A stretch of 64,000 nt of DNA from Lysobacter sp. TY2-98 (GTDB taxonomy: Bacteria; Pseudomonadota; Gammaproteobacteria; Xanthomonadales; Xanthomonadaceae): positions 1,158,921 to 1,222,920 of the forward strand of contig NZ_CP031413.1 of NCBI RefSeq assembly GCF_003367355.1, written 5' to 3'. The notes beneath the pieces were generated by a model. It was given only the letters and a program-made list of their open reading frames with translations. It was not told the origin of the DNA and did not search any database. The stretch's first letter is position 1, and the number at the start of each line of letters is the position of its first letter. The position numbers and the translations under genes were made by a program. Below, piece after piece: positions 48,208 through 55,988 of this stretch.

Positions 48208-49263
48208 TCAGACGCTGCGATCGCCGGTGTTCAGCGCATCGCCGAGGATGTCCGCAGCCGCCTGCACCACGGGGATCACGCGGTCGTAGGCCATGCGCGT
48301 AGGCCCGATCACACCCAGCACGCCGAGCACGCGCCCACCCGACGTATACGGCGCCGTCACGAGGGACACGCCGTCGAGCGGTGCGAGCCCAGTCTCCTCG
48401 CCGATGAAGATGCGGACACCCGGCGCCTGTGCAGTACGTTCGAGCAACTGCAGGATCTCCCGCTTGCGCGAAAACGCGTCGAACAATTCGCGAAGCCGCT
48501 CCACGTCGGCGAGTTCCTGCACGCCCATGAGCCGCGTCTGCCCGGCGACGAGCATGTCCTCGTCGGCTGGCGCGAGTGCCTGCTCCGCGAGTTCGATCGA
48601 ACGCCCCATCAGGCGATGCAGTTCGTCCTGCGCAGTGCGCATCTCGTGCAGCAGGACGTTGCGGATGTCCGCGAGCGGACGTCCCGCGAAGTGCTGGTTG
48701 AGATAGTTCGCGACGCGTTCCAGCTCGCCCGACTCGAAGGGCCGTCGCGCCTGGATAATGCGGTTCTGCACGTCGCCGTCGGCGAATACCACGATCGCGA
48801 GCACACGCTGCTCGTCCATCGGCACGAATTCGATGCGTCGGAATGCGAACTGCTCGCGCCCGGGCACGCTGACGACGCCGACGAAATGCGTCATCGCGGA
48901 CAGCAGCTCCGTCGCGCTCCCCAACAATGCCTGCGTGCCCGAACCGGTCGGCAGCTCGCCGCGCAGGCGCGCGACTTCGCCGTCGGGCAGCGGGTTGACC
49001 TGCAGCAGCGAGTCGACGAACAGTCGATAGCCCTGCGCCGTCGGAATGCGCCCGGCGGACGTATGGGGCGCGCTCAGCAGGCCGGCCTCCTCCAGGTCCG
49101 CCAGGATGTTGCGGATCGTGGCCGCGCTGACGTCCAGCCCTGCATGGCGTGCCAGCGTCTGCGAGCCGATCGGCTCGCCGCTATGGATGTAGCGCGCGAT
49201 CAGCGTGCGCAGCAGCTGGCGCGCACGCGGATCCTGGGCGGGGTCGAGGGGACGGCGACTCAT
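48208..49263 (-). CDS. hrcA: heat-inducible transcription repressor HrcA
   Basis: Winged-helix repressor that binds CIRCE elements and needs GroEL for activity, 351 aa. The start at 49263 (MSRRPLDPAQDPRARQLL) matches the family; the long frame upstream is antisense to recN. The N-terminal DNA-binding domain has GEPIGSQTLARHAGLDVSAATIRNILADLEEAGLL. The GAF-like core and the C-terminal GRVLGVLGVIGPTRMAYDRVIPVVQ are intact. I find no CIRCE inverted repeat (TTAGCACTC-N9-GAGTGCTAA) upstream of hrcA, grpE or dnaK here. Its targets may therefore lie elsewhere, such as groESL. Confidence 0.95.
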   Translation of the reverse strand: MSRRPLDPAQDPRARQLLRTLIARYIHSGEPIGSQTLARHAGLDVSAATIRNILADLEEAGLLSAPHTSAGRIPTAQGYRLFVDSLLQVNPLPDGEVARLRGELPTGSGTQALLGSATELLSAMTHFVGVVSVPGREQFAFRRIEFVPMDEQRVLAIVVFADGDVQNRIIQARRPFESGELERVANYLNQHFAGRPLADIRNVLLHEMRTAQDELHRLMGRSIELAEQALAPADEDMLVAGQTRLMGVQELADVERLRELFDAFSRKREILQLLERTAQAPGVRIFIGEETGLAPLDGVSLVTAPYTSGGRVLGVLGVIGPTRMAYDRVIPVVQAAADILGDALNTGDRSV

Positions 49264-49269
49264 GGCGGA

Positions 49270-49298
49270 CCTATAAGCTGCGGGACGGGCGCGTGCAA
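49270..49298 (-). promoter_or_regulatory. sigma-70-type promoter of hrcA, almost touching the start codon
   Basis: On the minus strand TTGCAC (49293-49298), a 17-base spacer and TATAGG (49270-49275) form a good vegetative promoter. The -10 ends six bases before the ATG, so transcription should begin at or next to the start codon, giving a leaderless or nearly leaderless message. If the true start codon is downstream, this would be ordinary. Confidence 0.5.
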
Positions 49299-49347
49299 GC
49301 CGTGTCGTCGCTTCGCGTGCGACGCCCGCCCGGGCACAATTCGCGCC

Positions 49348-51024
49348 ATGCTGACCCAACTCTCGCTGAAGCAGTTCGCCGTCGTCACGGGGGCCGAGCT
49401 CGAATTCGGACCCGGCCTCACGGTCATCTCCGGCGAGACCGGCGCCGGCAAGTCGCTGCTCGTCGACGCGCTGGGCCTGTTGTCGGGCCTGCGCGCGGAC
49501 AGCGGCGTGGTCCGCCACGGCGCTGAGCGCGCGGAACTCTCCGCCGGGTTCGACCTGGCCGACGCACCCGCCGCCCGCGACTGGCTGCGCGAGAACGAGC
49601 TGGACGACGAGGACGAGGTCGGCGCCTGCCGCATTCGCCGCGTCATCCGCGCCGATGGCGGTTCGAAGGCCTGGATCAACGGCCGACCGGCGACGATCGC
49701 GCAGCTCACCGAGCTCGCCGGCCACCTCGTCGAGATCCACGGTCAGCACGAGCATCAGGCCCTGCTCTCCCGCAGCAGCCAACTCGCGCTGCTCGATGCG
49801 TTCGGCCGCACCGACGCCGAAGTCGCCGCGGTGGCGACCGCCGCGGCTGCGTGGAGCGAACTGCTGCGCGAACGCGAACACCTCTCCGCGCAGGGCGACG
49901 TCTCCGATCGCATCGACTGGCTGCAGCACCAGCTCGAGGAGCTCGAACGCGAGGACCTGGAACCCGAGAGCCTGGAAAAGCTGCAGGCCGACCACCGCCG
50001 CTTCGGTCACGCCACCGCGCTCATCGGCGCCTGTGACAACGCCTTCGCGCGCCTTGGGGGTGACGACGGCCCGTCGATTTCACGCGTGCTCGGCCAGGTG
50101 CGCGGCGAACTCGCGCGTGCGACCGAACACGAACCACGCCTGGCGGAGGTCGACACCATGCTCGACCTCGCCACCATCCAGATCGACGAGGCCATCGCGG
50201 CGCTCGACCGCGTGCGCAGCGATCTCGACATCGAGCCGGACACCTTCGAGCGCCTCGAACGCCGGCTCGGCCGCCTGCACGAGCTCGGACGCAAGCATCG
50301 TGTGCCGGTGGAGCAGCTCGCCGCACGACGCGACGGCATCCGTGAGGAAGTCGATGCGCTGCGCGGTGCCGGCGAACGTCTTGCGAAACTCGACGATGAG
50401 ATTGTCCGCGCACGCGACGGCTGGAGCCTCGCCGCCGTACGCCTCACCGCGGCGCGCACGAAGGCGGCGCGCGAGCTGTCCTCAGCAACGACGGCGCTGA
50501 TGGGCGAACTCGGGATGGGCGGCGGCACGTTCGACGTTGCCTTCGAACCGACGTCAGCCGACCGTCCCGATCCGCACGGCGCCGAGCGCATCGAGTTCAT
50601 GGTCAGCGCCAATCCCGGCCAGCCGCCGCGCGCACTGCGCAAGGTTGCTTCGGGCGGTGAACTCGCGCGCATCTCGCTGGCGATCGAAGTCGCGTCGCTG
50701 GGCATGGATGCGGTGCCGACGATGATTTTCGACGAGGTCGACACCGGAATCGGTGGCGCCGTCGCGCACATCGTCGGGCAGAAGCTGCGTGCGCTCGGGG
50801 ACCATCGCCAGGTGCTGTGCGTCACCCACCTGCCGCAGGTCGCCGCGCAGGGCCATTCGCACTATCGCGTCATGAAGTCCAAGAGCGACGGCGTCACGCA
50901 AAGCGAAGTGCGGTCGCTGTCGACGAAGGAACGCGAAGAGGAACTCGCGCGCATGCTGGGAGGCGTCGAGCTCACCAAGGAAGCGCGTGCTGCGGCGAAG
51001 CGCCTGCTGCAGGACGTCGACTGA
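49348..51024 (+). CDS. recN: DNA repair protein RecN (SMC-like ATPase)
   Basis: SMC-related ATPase acting in double-strand-break repair, 558 aa. The start at 49348 (MLTQLSLKQFAVVTGAELEF) matches the family. Walker A GETGAGKS is at 29-36. A central coiled coil with a short hinge covers about 150-370 (e.g. IDWLQHQLEELEREDLEPESLEKLQAD). The C-terminal ABC signature LRKVASGGELARISLAIEV and Walker B TMIFDEVDTGIGG are present. It is divergent from hrcA (84-base gap). CACAAT (49335-49340) is the best -10 candidate and ends only seven bases before the ATG. No LexA box of the TTAGTA-N4-TACTAA form is seen. Confidence 0.96.
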   Translation: MLTQLSLKQFAVVTGAELEFGPGLTVISGETGAGKSLLVDALGLLSGLRADSGVVRHGAERAELSAGFDLADAPAARDWLRENELDDEDEVGACRIRRVIRADGGSKAWINGRPATIAQLTELAGHLVEIHGQHEHQALLSRSSQLALLDAFGRTDAEVAAVATAAAAWSELLREREHLSAQGDVSDRIDWLQHQLEELEREDLEPESLEKLQADHRRFGHATALIGACDNAFARLGGDDGPSISRVLGQVRGELARATEHEPRLAEVDTMLDLATIQIDEAIAALDRVRSDLDIEPDTFERLERRLGRLHELGRKHRVPVEQLAARRDGIREEVDALRGAGERLAKLDDEIVRARDGWSLAAVRLTAARTKAARELSSATTALMGELGMGGGTFDVAFEPTSADRPDPHGAERIEFMVSANPGQPPRALRKVASGGELARISLAIEVASLGMDAVPTMIFDEVDTGIGGAVAHIVGQKLRALGDHRQVLCVTHLPQVAAQGHSHYRVMKSKSDGVTQSEVRSLSTKEREEELARMLGGVELTKEARAAAKRLLQDVD

Positions 51025-51105
51025 GAACGTCGAGACGCGCTTCGCTACGCGATCAACGCGGTCTCTTGGGGCGCCGCCGCCAACCGCGGCAGCGGCAAAG
51101 GCCCG

Positions 51106-51513
51106 TCAAGCGGTCTTCTTGCGACGCACGTACAGCACGAGCGAGTGCGCCTCGATCTCGTAGCCATGCTGGGCGGCGATCTTCTGCTGCAGCGCCTCGA
51201 TCTCGGCGCTTTCAAATTCGATGATCTTGCCGGTGTCGACGTCCACCATGTGGTCGTGATGGTCGCCGCGATCGAGTTCGTACACCGACTGGCCCGACTC
51301 GAAGTGGTGCTTGAGCACCAGCCCGGCGGCCTCGAACTGCGTCAGCACGCGGTAGACGGTGGCGAGACCGATGTCCTCGCCGTCCTCCAGCAGACGCCGG
51401 TAGATGTCCTCGGCGGTCATGTGGCGCACCTGCGCCTTCTCGAGCACGTCGAGAATGCGGAGCCGGGGGTGGGTGACCTTCAGGCCGACGTTGCGCAGGT
51501 CTTGCGATTCCAT
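51106..51513 (-). CDS. fur: ferric uptake regulator Fur
   Basis: Iron-responsive repressor, 135 aa. Winged helix 1-80 with the recognition region ATVYRVLTQFEAAGLVLKHHFESGQSVYEL. Metal-site residues lie in DHHDHMVDVDTGKIIEFES (His85-His88 cluster) and the later His116 and His123. The C-x2-C zinc pair found in E. coli Fur is absent, as in several gammaproteobacterial Fur proteins. Its promoter lies in the 165-base gap to bamE, transcribed divergently. The recN stop is 81 bases from its stop (convergent). Confidence 0.95.
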   Translation of the reverse strand: MESQDLRNVGLKVTHPRLRILDVLEKAQVRHMTAEDIYRRLLEDGEDIGLATVYRVLTQFEAAGLVLKHHFESGQSVYELDRGDHHDHMVDVDTGKIIEFESAEIEALQQKIAAQHGYEIEAHSLVLYVRRKKTA

Positions 51514-51678
51514 CGAAGCTCCGGAGCGGCCGCGTGCGATGCGCGGCCCGGCGGGACGGGATCGCCGAATCGCACGCTCAACCGGAGCTGACGCGGCGTT
51601 CCGCGCGGGGTGCGACAGGCGGACGGCAGTGTATCATCCGCCGGTCCACGACCCTCGTCGTGCCGAGTCTTCGAGCCC

Positions 51679-52080
51679 ATGCGAAAGCTGCTTCCCGTCC
51701 TCGCCGCCGCCCTGCTCACCGCGGGTTGCGGCATCGTCTATCACCAGCCGGTCTACCAGGGCAATCTGCTCGAGAAGTCGGCGGTCGATCAGCTCCAGGC
51801 GGGCATGGACAAGCAGCAGGTCATCCTCCTGCTGGGTTCGCCGTCGGTGTCCGACCCGTTCCATCAGGATCGCTGGGACTACACGTCCACCGAGCGCACC
51901 GGTCGCACGAGCCGCGTCGAGAAGAAGAACTTCACCGTCTACTTCGAAGGCGACCACGTCACGCGCTGGGAAGGCGACTACTTCCCGGAGCAGGACGAGC
52001 AGCTCGCGCGCGAGACCGTGCGCCAGTTCGGTCCGAACCTCGCGAAGGACAAGGACAAGAAGAAGCGTCGCGGCGGCTGA
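51679..52080 (+). CDS. bamE: outer-membrane assembly lipoprotein BamE (SmpA)
   Basis: Small lipoprotein of the BAM beta-barrel assembly complex, 133 aa. Signal peptide with lipobox LTAGC, lipidated Cys17 (MRKLLPVLAAALLTAGC). SmpA/OmlA fold: VYQGNLLEKSAVDQLQAGMDKQQVILLLGSPSVSDPFHQDRWDYTST, with the turn G-x-P and the D-x-W-x-Y strand. It ends with a very basic tail (KDKDKKKRRGG) not present in E. coli BamE. TATCAT (51632-51637) is a possible -10. The fur-bamE-rnfH-ratA-smpB order is common in the lineage. Confidence 0.95.
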   Translation: MRKLLPVLAAALLTAGCGIVYHQPVYQGNLLEKSAVDQLQAGMDKQQVILLLGSPSVSDPFHQDRWDYTSTERTGRTSRVEKKNFTVYFEGDHVTRWEGDYFPEQDEQLARETVRQFGPNLAKDKDKKKRRGG

Positions 52081-52088
52081 TCGCCGCC

Positions 52089-52340
52089 TCAGGGCACCTT
52101 GCGCTGGGCGCGCCGTCGGCGCGCGTCTTTCGGGTCCGCGATGAGCGGACGCAGTATCTCGATCCGGTCGCCATCGGCGAGCACACGCTCGCCGTTCGCA
52201 CGTTCCCCGAACACTGCCACGTCGCCCGCGTCCCATCCGCTGGCCTGCAGCGCCTGCGCGACCGTCGTTCCGTCGGCGAGATCCAGCCACAGCGATTCGT
52301 GACGGCGCGGCCACGCGCGCACGAGTTCGACGCGGATCAT
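52089..52340 (-). CDS. rnfH: RnfH-family protein (RatB)
   Basis: 83-residue ubiquitin-like beta-grasp protein of unclear function, named for neighbouring rnf genes in some species and as RatB beside ratA in E. coli. Visible strands: MIRVELVRAWPRRHESLWLDLADGTTVAQALQASGW, then VAVFGERANGERVLADGDRIEILRPLIADPKDARRRRAQ, the family's ending. Its ATG overlaps the ratA stop by four bases (ATGA). It converges on bamE with an eight-base gap. Confidence 0.93.
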   Translation of the reverse strand: MIRVELVRAWPRRHESLWLDLADGTTVAQALQASGWDAGDVAVFGERANGERVLADGDRIEILRPLIADPKDARRRRAQRKVP

Positions 52341-52768
52341 GCGTCGCCGCGGTCCGCGGCTTTGACGAAGTCGTCGACCATGCGATCAGCCAGGCTCTGG
52401 AAGCCGAGCGCGAAGGCGCCGCCGAGCAGCTTCACGGTCGGCTCGAACTCCAGGGTGAGCGTGACGCGGCAGGCCGACTCGTCCAGCGCGTGGAATTCCC
52501 AGCGTCCCTTGAGGCGACGGAAGGGCCCGTCCACCAGCTGCAGGTCGATGTGGTGCGGCGGTGCGAGCGTGTTCTCGGTGACGAACCAGGTGCGGAAAGC
52601 GGCGACGCGCAGGTCGAGCCGCGCCTTCATTCGATCCGTCGATTCCTCGAGCACGGTCGCGCCGTCGCACCAGTCGAAACGCGACGGATAGGCGCGGACG
52701 TCGTTGACCAGCCCGAACATGCGGGCGGCGGAATGCTCGACGAGCGCCGTGCGGCGGATGGTGGGCAT
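52337..52768 (-). CDS. ratA: RatA / coenzyme-Q-binding START-domain protein
   Basis: 143-residue SRPBCC (START) protein. E. coli RatA was described as a toxin that blocks ribosome subunit association; the yeast and bacterial Coq10 relatives bind ubiquinone. Core: RTALVEHSAARMFGLVNDVRAYPSRFDWCDGATVLE, followed by the strands FRTWFVTENTL...LVDGPFRRLKGRWEF and the long C-terminal helix FQSLADRMVDDFVKAADR. The ATG has AAGGA upstream. It is divergent from smpB (48-base gap), exactly as in E. coli. Confidence 0.94.
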   Translation of the reverse strand: MPTIRRTALVEHSAARMFGLVNDVRAYPSRFDWCDGATVLEESTDRMKARLDLRVAAFRTWFVTENTLAPPHHIDLQLVDGPFRRLKGRWEFHALDESACRVTLTLEFEPTVKLLGGAFALGFQSLADRMVDDFVKAADRGDA

Positions 52769-52816
52769 CTGCAGTCCTTCTCGCCGGGCCGCCCCGCGAT
52801 CGGGGACAATGGCGCG

Positions 52817-53326
52817 ATGAGCAAGAATTCGAAGGGTAAGGCCGGCAAGGATAAGTCAAAGGCCGCCGGCGGCACGATCGCGCTGAACAAGCGCGCGCGC
52901 CACGAGTACCACCTCGAGGAGCGCACCGAGGCCGGTCTCGCGCTGCAGGGCTGGGAGCTGAAGGCCATCCGTGCCGGTCGCGCCAACATCGGTGAGGCGT
53001 ATGCCGTGGTGCGCAACGGCGAGATGTTCCTGTTCAACGCACAGATCACGCCGCTGATCTCGACGTCGACGCACACGATTCCGGAGGAACGTCGCACCCG
53101 CAAGCTGCTCATGCACCGCAACGAGATCGACTCGCTGATCGGCCGCATGCAACGCGACGGCTACACCGTCGTGCCCACCGCGCTGTACTGGAAGGGCAAC
53201 AAGGTGAAGGCCGAGGTCGCGCTCGCGAAGGGCAAGAAGGAGCACGACAAGCGCGATACGGCGAAGGAACGCGATTGGCAGCGCGAAAAGCAGCGCGCCA
53301 TGCGTGCGCACAACCGTGACGCGTGA
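52817..53326 (+). CDS. smpB: SsrA-binding protein SmpB
   Basis: Partner of tmRNA in ribosome rescue, 169 aa. A Lys/Ser-rich N-terminus is followed by the OB fold: NKRARHEYHLEERTEAGLALQGWELKAIRAGRANIGEAYAV. The C-terminal helix (KGKKEHDKRDTAKERDWQREKQR) enters the mRNA channel. The start at 52817 gives the family length; a longer frame upstream is antisense to ratA. GACAAT (52805-52810) is a -10-like sequence six bases before the ATG, and no Shine-Dalgarno sequence is seen. The tmRNA gene ssrA lies 2.3 kb downstream. Confidence 0.96.
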   Translation: MSKNSKGKAGKDKSKAAGGTIALNKRARHEYHLEERTEAGLALQGWELKAIRAGRANIGEAYAVVRNGEMFLFNAQITPLISTSTHTIPEERRTRKLLMHRNEIDSLIGRMQRDGYTVVPTALYWKGNKVKAEVALAKGKKEHDKRDTAKERDWQREKQRAMRAHNRDA

Positions 53327-53338
53327 ACCGGCGCCGAT

Positions 53339-55507
53339 CTAGACGTCGACCGCACCGGGCAGCGTGAAGTAGAACGTCGCGCCCTCGCCCACCGCGCCTT
53401 CCGCGCGGATCGTGCCGCCATGGCGTTCGACGATGCGGCGGACGGTCGCCAGTCCAATGCCGTGGCCGGCGAAATGCTCTTCGGTATGCAGGCGCTGGAA
53501 CGGGCGGAACAGCTTGTCGACGTAGTCCTGCGAGAAACCCGCGCCGTTGTCGCGGACGAAGTATTCGCCGAGGGCGGTCATGCCAAACGCGATGACCGCC
53601 GGGTCGCGGTCACGCGTGAACTTCCACGCATTGCCGATCAGGTTGTGCAGCAGGTTGCGCAACAGCGTGGCGTCGCCGTCGAGTTCGAGGCCGGGCTGGA
53701 CGATGGCTTCGACCCTGCGCGTGGAGTCGGCGACGTGCAGCTCCTCGATGACTTCCGTCGCCATGCGGCTGAGGTCGACCGCCTCGATCTTCAACGCGCT
53801 GCGTGACAGGCGCGACAGCTGCAGCATCGAATCGATGAGCTCGCCCATCCGCGTTGCCGCACGCCGCACGCGGGACAAGTAGTCGCGACCCGGGTCGTCG
53901 AGACGATCGGCGTAACGTTCGGCGAGGATGCGACTGAAGCCGTCGATCGCACGCAGCGGCGCGCGCAGGTCATGCGAGACGCTGTAGGCGAAGGACTCCA
54001 GCTCCTGATTGGCCCGCATCAGCTCGCGCGTGCGCAGCGCGACGCGCGCTTCGAGTGTGCGGTTGAGTGCGTGTACGCGTGCTTCGGCGAGCAGCCGCTC
54101 GGTGACGTCCTCCATCTGCAGCAGGCCGGAGACGTCCTGCCCGATGTTGCCGGGAATCGGCGAATAGGTGAGATGCACGTGGCGCGTCGTGCCGTCCGGG
54201 CGATGGAACCGACGCATCGCGCGCCAGACGCCGTCGCCGTCGTTGCGCGCCAGCGATTCGCCTTCGCGCAGCTCGAACAGCGATTCGAACGGCAGCCCGA
54301 CGATCACATCGGGACGGCGCCCGAACATCGCAGCGAACGCCGGATTGATGTCGACGATGCAACCACGACTGTCGACCAGCGCCTTGCCGATGGCGGAGTA
54401 CTGCATCGCAGCGCGGAAGCGGACTTCACTGCGGCGGAATTCTTCCGTCAGCCGACCGGCGATCTCGCGCGCCCGTGTGCCCGTCCGCGCCAGCGTGAAC
54501 GCGACGCCGTACAGCAGCAACGCAGCGATCAGACCGAGCGCGAGACTGCCCTGCAGCGTGCGCAGACCGGGCACGGCATCGTTGACTGGTTGCGACGCGA
54601 AGTCGAAGCGCCAGCGACGTCCGTAGAGATTGACGGTGGTGCTACGTCGGAAGGCCGGATCGACGACACGACGACCGCCGTCGTACAGGGAGCGCGCCAC
54701 CGGGTCGCTGACGTCGACGATGCGCACGTGCATGTCGTCGAGATGGCTGCCGAGCGCCGTTTCGACCATCTCGCGCACGTGGAACGGCACGTAGATCCAG
54801 CCCTGCATCGCCTCGCGACGCGCCGACACCGTCGCCGGCTGGTCGCCCGCGCGATAGATCGGCAGGTAGATCTGCACGCTGCTGCGGGGCGTCGGGGCGT
54901 CCTGGATCAGCTGCACCGCGCCACTGAGGCGCGGCCGACCCGTCTCCAGCGCCGCCTCCATCGCCTCGTGGCGGATGGGCTCGCTGTACATGTCATAGCC
55001 GATCGCGGCGACGTTTTCGGGGCGACGCGGCTCGAGATAGAGGACAGGGCCGTAGTACGCGCGGATGCCGCGGGGACGGACGTTCAGTAGGCCGTAGCCG
55101 GACTCGCGCCACTCCAGCTGGAGATCGGGCAGGCGCGAATTCGGCACGAAGCCTGCGAAACCGAGGCCGAGGATCGCCGGATAGCGGTCGGCGATGCCCA
55201 TGCCTTCGACGTAGGACTGCCACTGTCGCGGCGTCGGGCGCGCGACCGAGGCAAACAGCGAAACGCCGCCGCGCGTGATGAGTTCGTACTGCGCGAGCCG
55301 CGCCTGCACGATGCCCGCGACTTCATCGCTGTCGGCTTCGAACTGCGCACGCGCGGCGCGCATCTCGCGGGTGCGCGTATTCGTCCAGGCCCACGCGACC
55401 AGCAGCAGCGACGCGATGAGCACGCCGAACGCCAGCAAGTGGCTGCCGCGTGGCACCACCCGCGACCACAGCGATTCCTTCGGCTGGCCACCCTCGTCCA
55501 TCGCCAC
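53339..55507 (-). CDS. orphan membrane sensor histidine kinase (CHASE-PAS-HisKA)
   Basis: 722 aa. A transmembrane segment (about 22-42) is followed by a periplasmic CHASE domain (about 70-290; YPAILGLGFAGFVPNSRLPDLQ and IGYDMYSEPIRHEAMEAALETGRPRLSG are typical). A second membrane span lies at about 318-338, then a PAS domain (about 365-480, IGKALVDSRGCIVDINPAFAAMFGR). The HisKA H-box is at His512 (YSVSHDLRAPLRAIDGFS). The HATPase has NLIGNAWKFT, DNGAGF and GHGIGLATV. CHASE domains bind small extracellular ligands, in some kinases cytokinins. No response regulator is adjacent. It ends 12 bases from the convergent smpB stop. Confidence 0.9.
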   Translation of the reverse strand: MAMDEGGQPKESLWSRVVPRGSHLLAFGVLIASLLLVAWAWTNTRTREMRAARAQFEADSDEVAGIVQARLAQYELITRGGVSLFASVARPTPRQWQSYVEGMGIADRYPAILGLGFAGFVPNSRLPDLQLEWRESGYGLLNVRPRGIRAYYGPVLYLEPRRPENVAAIGYDMYSEPIRHEAMEAALETGRPRLSGAVQLIQDAPTPRSSVQIYLPIYRAGDQPATVSARREAMQGWIYVPFHVREMVETALGSHLDDMHVRIVDVSDPVARSLYDGGRRVVDPAFRRSTTVNLYGRRWRFDFASQPVNDAVPGLRTLQGSLALGLIAALLLYGVAFTLARTGTRAREIAGRLTEEFRRSEVRFRAAMQYSAIGKALVDSRGCIVDINPAFAAMFGRRPDVIVGLPFESLFELREGESLARNDGDGVWRAMRRFHRPDGTTRHVHLTYSPIPGNIGQDVSGLLQMEDVTERLLAEARVHALNRTLEARVALRTRELMRANQELESFAYSVSHDLRAPLRAIDGFSRILAERYADRLDDPGRDYLSRVRRAATRMGELIDSMLQLSRLSRSALKIEAVDLSRMATEVIEELHVADSTRRVEAIVQPGLELDGDATLLRNLLHNLIGNAWKFTRDRDPAVIAFGMTALGEYFVRDNGAGFSQDYVDKLFRPFQRLHTEEHFAGHGIGLATVRRIVERHGGTIRAEGAVGEGATFYFTLPGAVDV

Positions 55508-55542
55508 AGCATACCGTCGCGGTTCGGGGTGTCGTCACGCGT

Positions 55543-55572
55543 AAAAAAAGGCCCAGCCTTGCGGCCGGGCCT
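55543..55572 (-). terminator. rho-independent terminator of ssrA
   Basis: On the minus strand AGGCCCGGCC-GCAA-GGCTGGGCCT is a ten-pair stem (one G-T pair) with a GNRA loop, followed by seven T. It begins seven bases after the tmRNA 3' end. Confidence 0.92.
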
Positions 55573-55578
55573 CTTGAT

Positions 55579-55932
55579 TGGTGGAGGTGGGCGGAATCGA
55601 ACCGCCGTCCGAAGGCACTCCATCCCCGGCACTACATGCTTAGCGCTCCGTTAGATCTCGTCCCGTGACAGCACGGCGCGCAAAGCGCGTCAAAGGACCA
55701 GCCTGCGAACTCTTAGCTGGCGACGGGCAGGCGGCCCCCTCCAGCGATTCCGTGATAATGACCCTACGCTGCGAGCACGGACACAAGCAGTTTCGGGGCT
55801 TACGCCTTAAGCGGCGAGAGCGTAGTTGTCGTCGTTGGCAACTAAAGTTTTGCGGCTGGATTTACGAGGAAAGCTGCCCCCTCGGCATGCGCCAGGCGAT
55901 TTCGCGACCCCCGTCGAAGCCAGTGCACCCCC
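55579..55932 (-). ncRNA. ssrA: transfer-messenger RNA (tmRNA, SsrA)
   Basis: One-piece tmRNA of about 354 bases that rescues stalled ribosomes with SmpB. The acceptor stem is exact: 5' GGGGGTG pairs with 3' CACCTCC, followed by encoded ACCA. The T arm GGTTCGATTCC is visible at the 3' end, and the 5' part has the usual GGCTTCGACGGGGGTCGCG. The internal reading frame (55807-55839) starts with GCC and encodes the degradation tag ANDDNYALAA followed by TAA. The tag differs from E. coli ANDENYALAA at one residue and keeps the ALAA end recognised by ClpXP/ClpAP. Its partner smpB is 2.3 kb away. Confidence 0.96.
55807..55839 (-). other. tmRNA tag reading frame (ANDDNYALAA, stop)
   Basis: Ten sense codons and TAA inside ssrA, beginning at the resume codon GCC just after TTTAGTT. 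The last four residues ALAA form the protease signal. Confidence 0.93.
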
Positions 55933-55960
55933 GGGGACAGCATGTTTCGCTGACCCGGCC

Positions 55961-55988
55961 AGTATAGGCCTGCCGGCGCCCGCCTCAA
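55961..55988 (-). promoter_or_regulatory. promoter of ssrA, overlapping the pdeM stop codon
   Basis: On the minus strand TTGAGG (55983-55988), a 16-base spacer and TATACT (55961-55966). The predicted start is about 20 bases before the mature 5' end, consistent with an RNase P-trimmed precursor. The -35 includes the stop codon of the upstream phosphoesterase gene. Confidence 0.65.

Noticed and set aside
45855..48302. 815-codon plus-strand open frame opposite dnaK and grpE
   Set aside because: Antisense artefact; dnaK and grpE are unmistakable on the minus strand.
49264..50010. Upstream extension of hrcA across recN
   Set aside because: Antisense to recN and non-homologous; HrcA begins at MSRRPLD.
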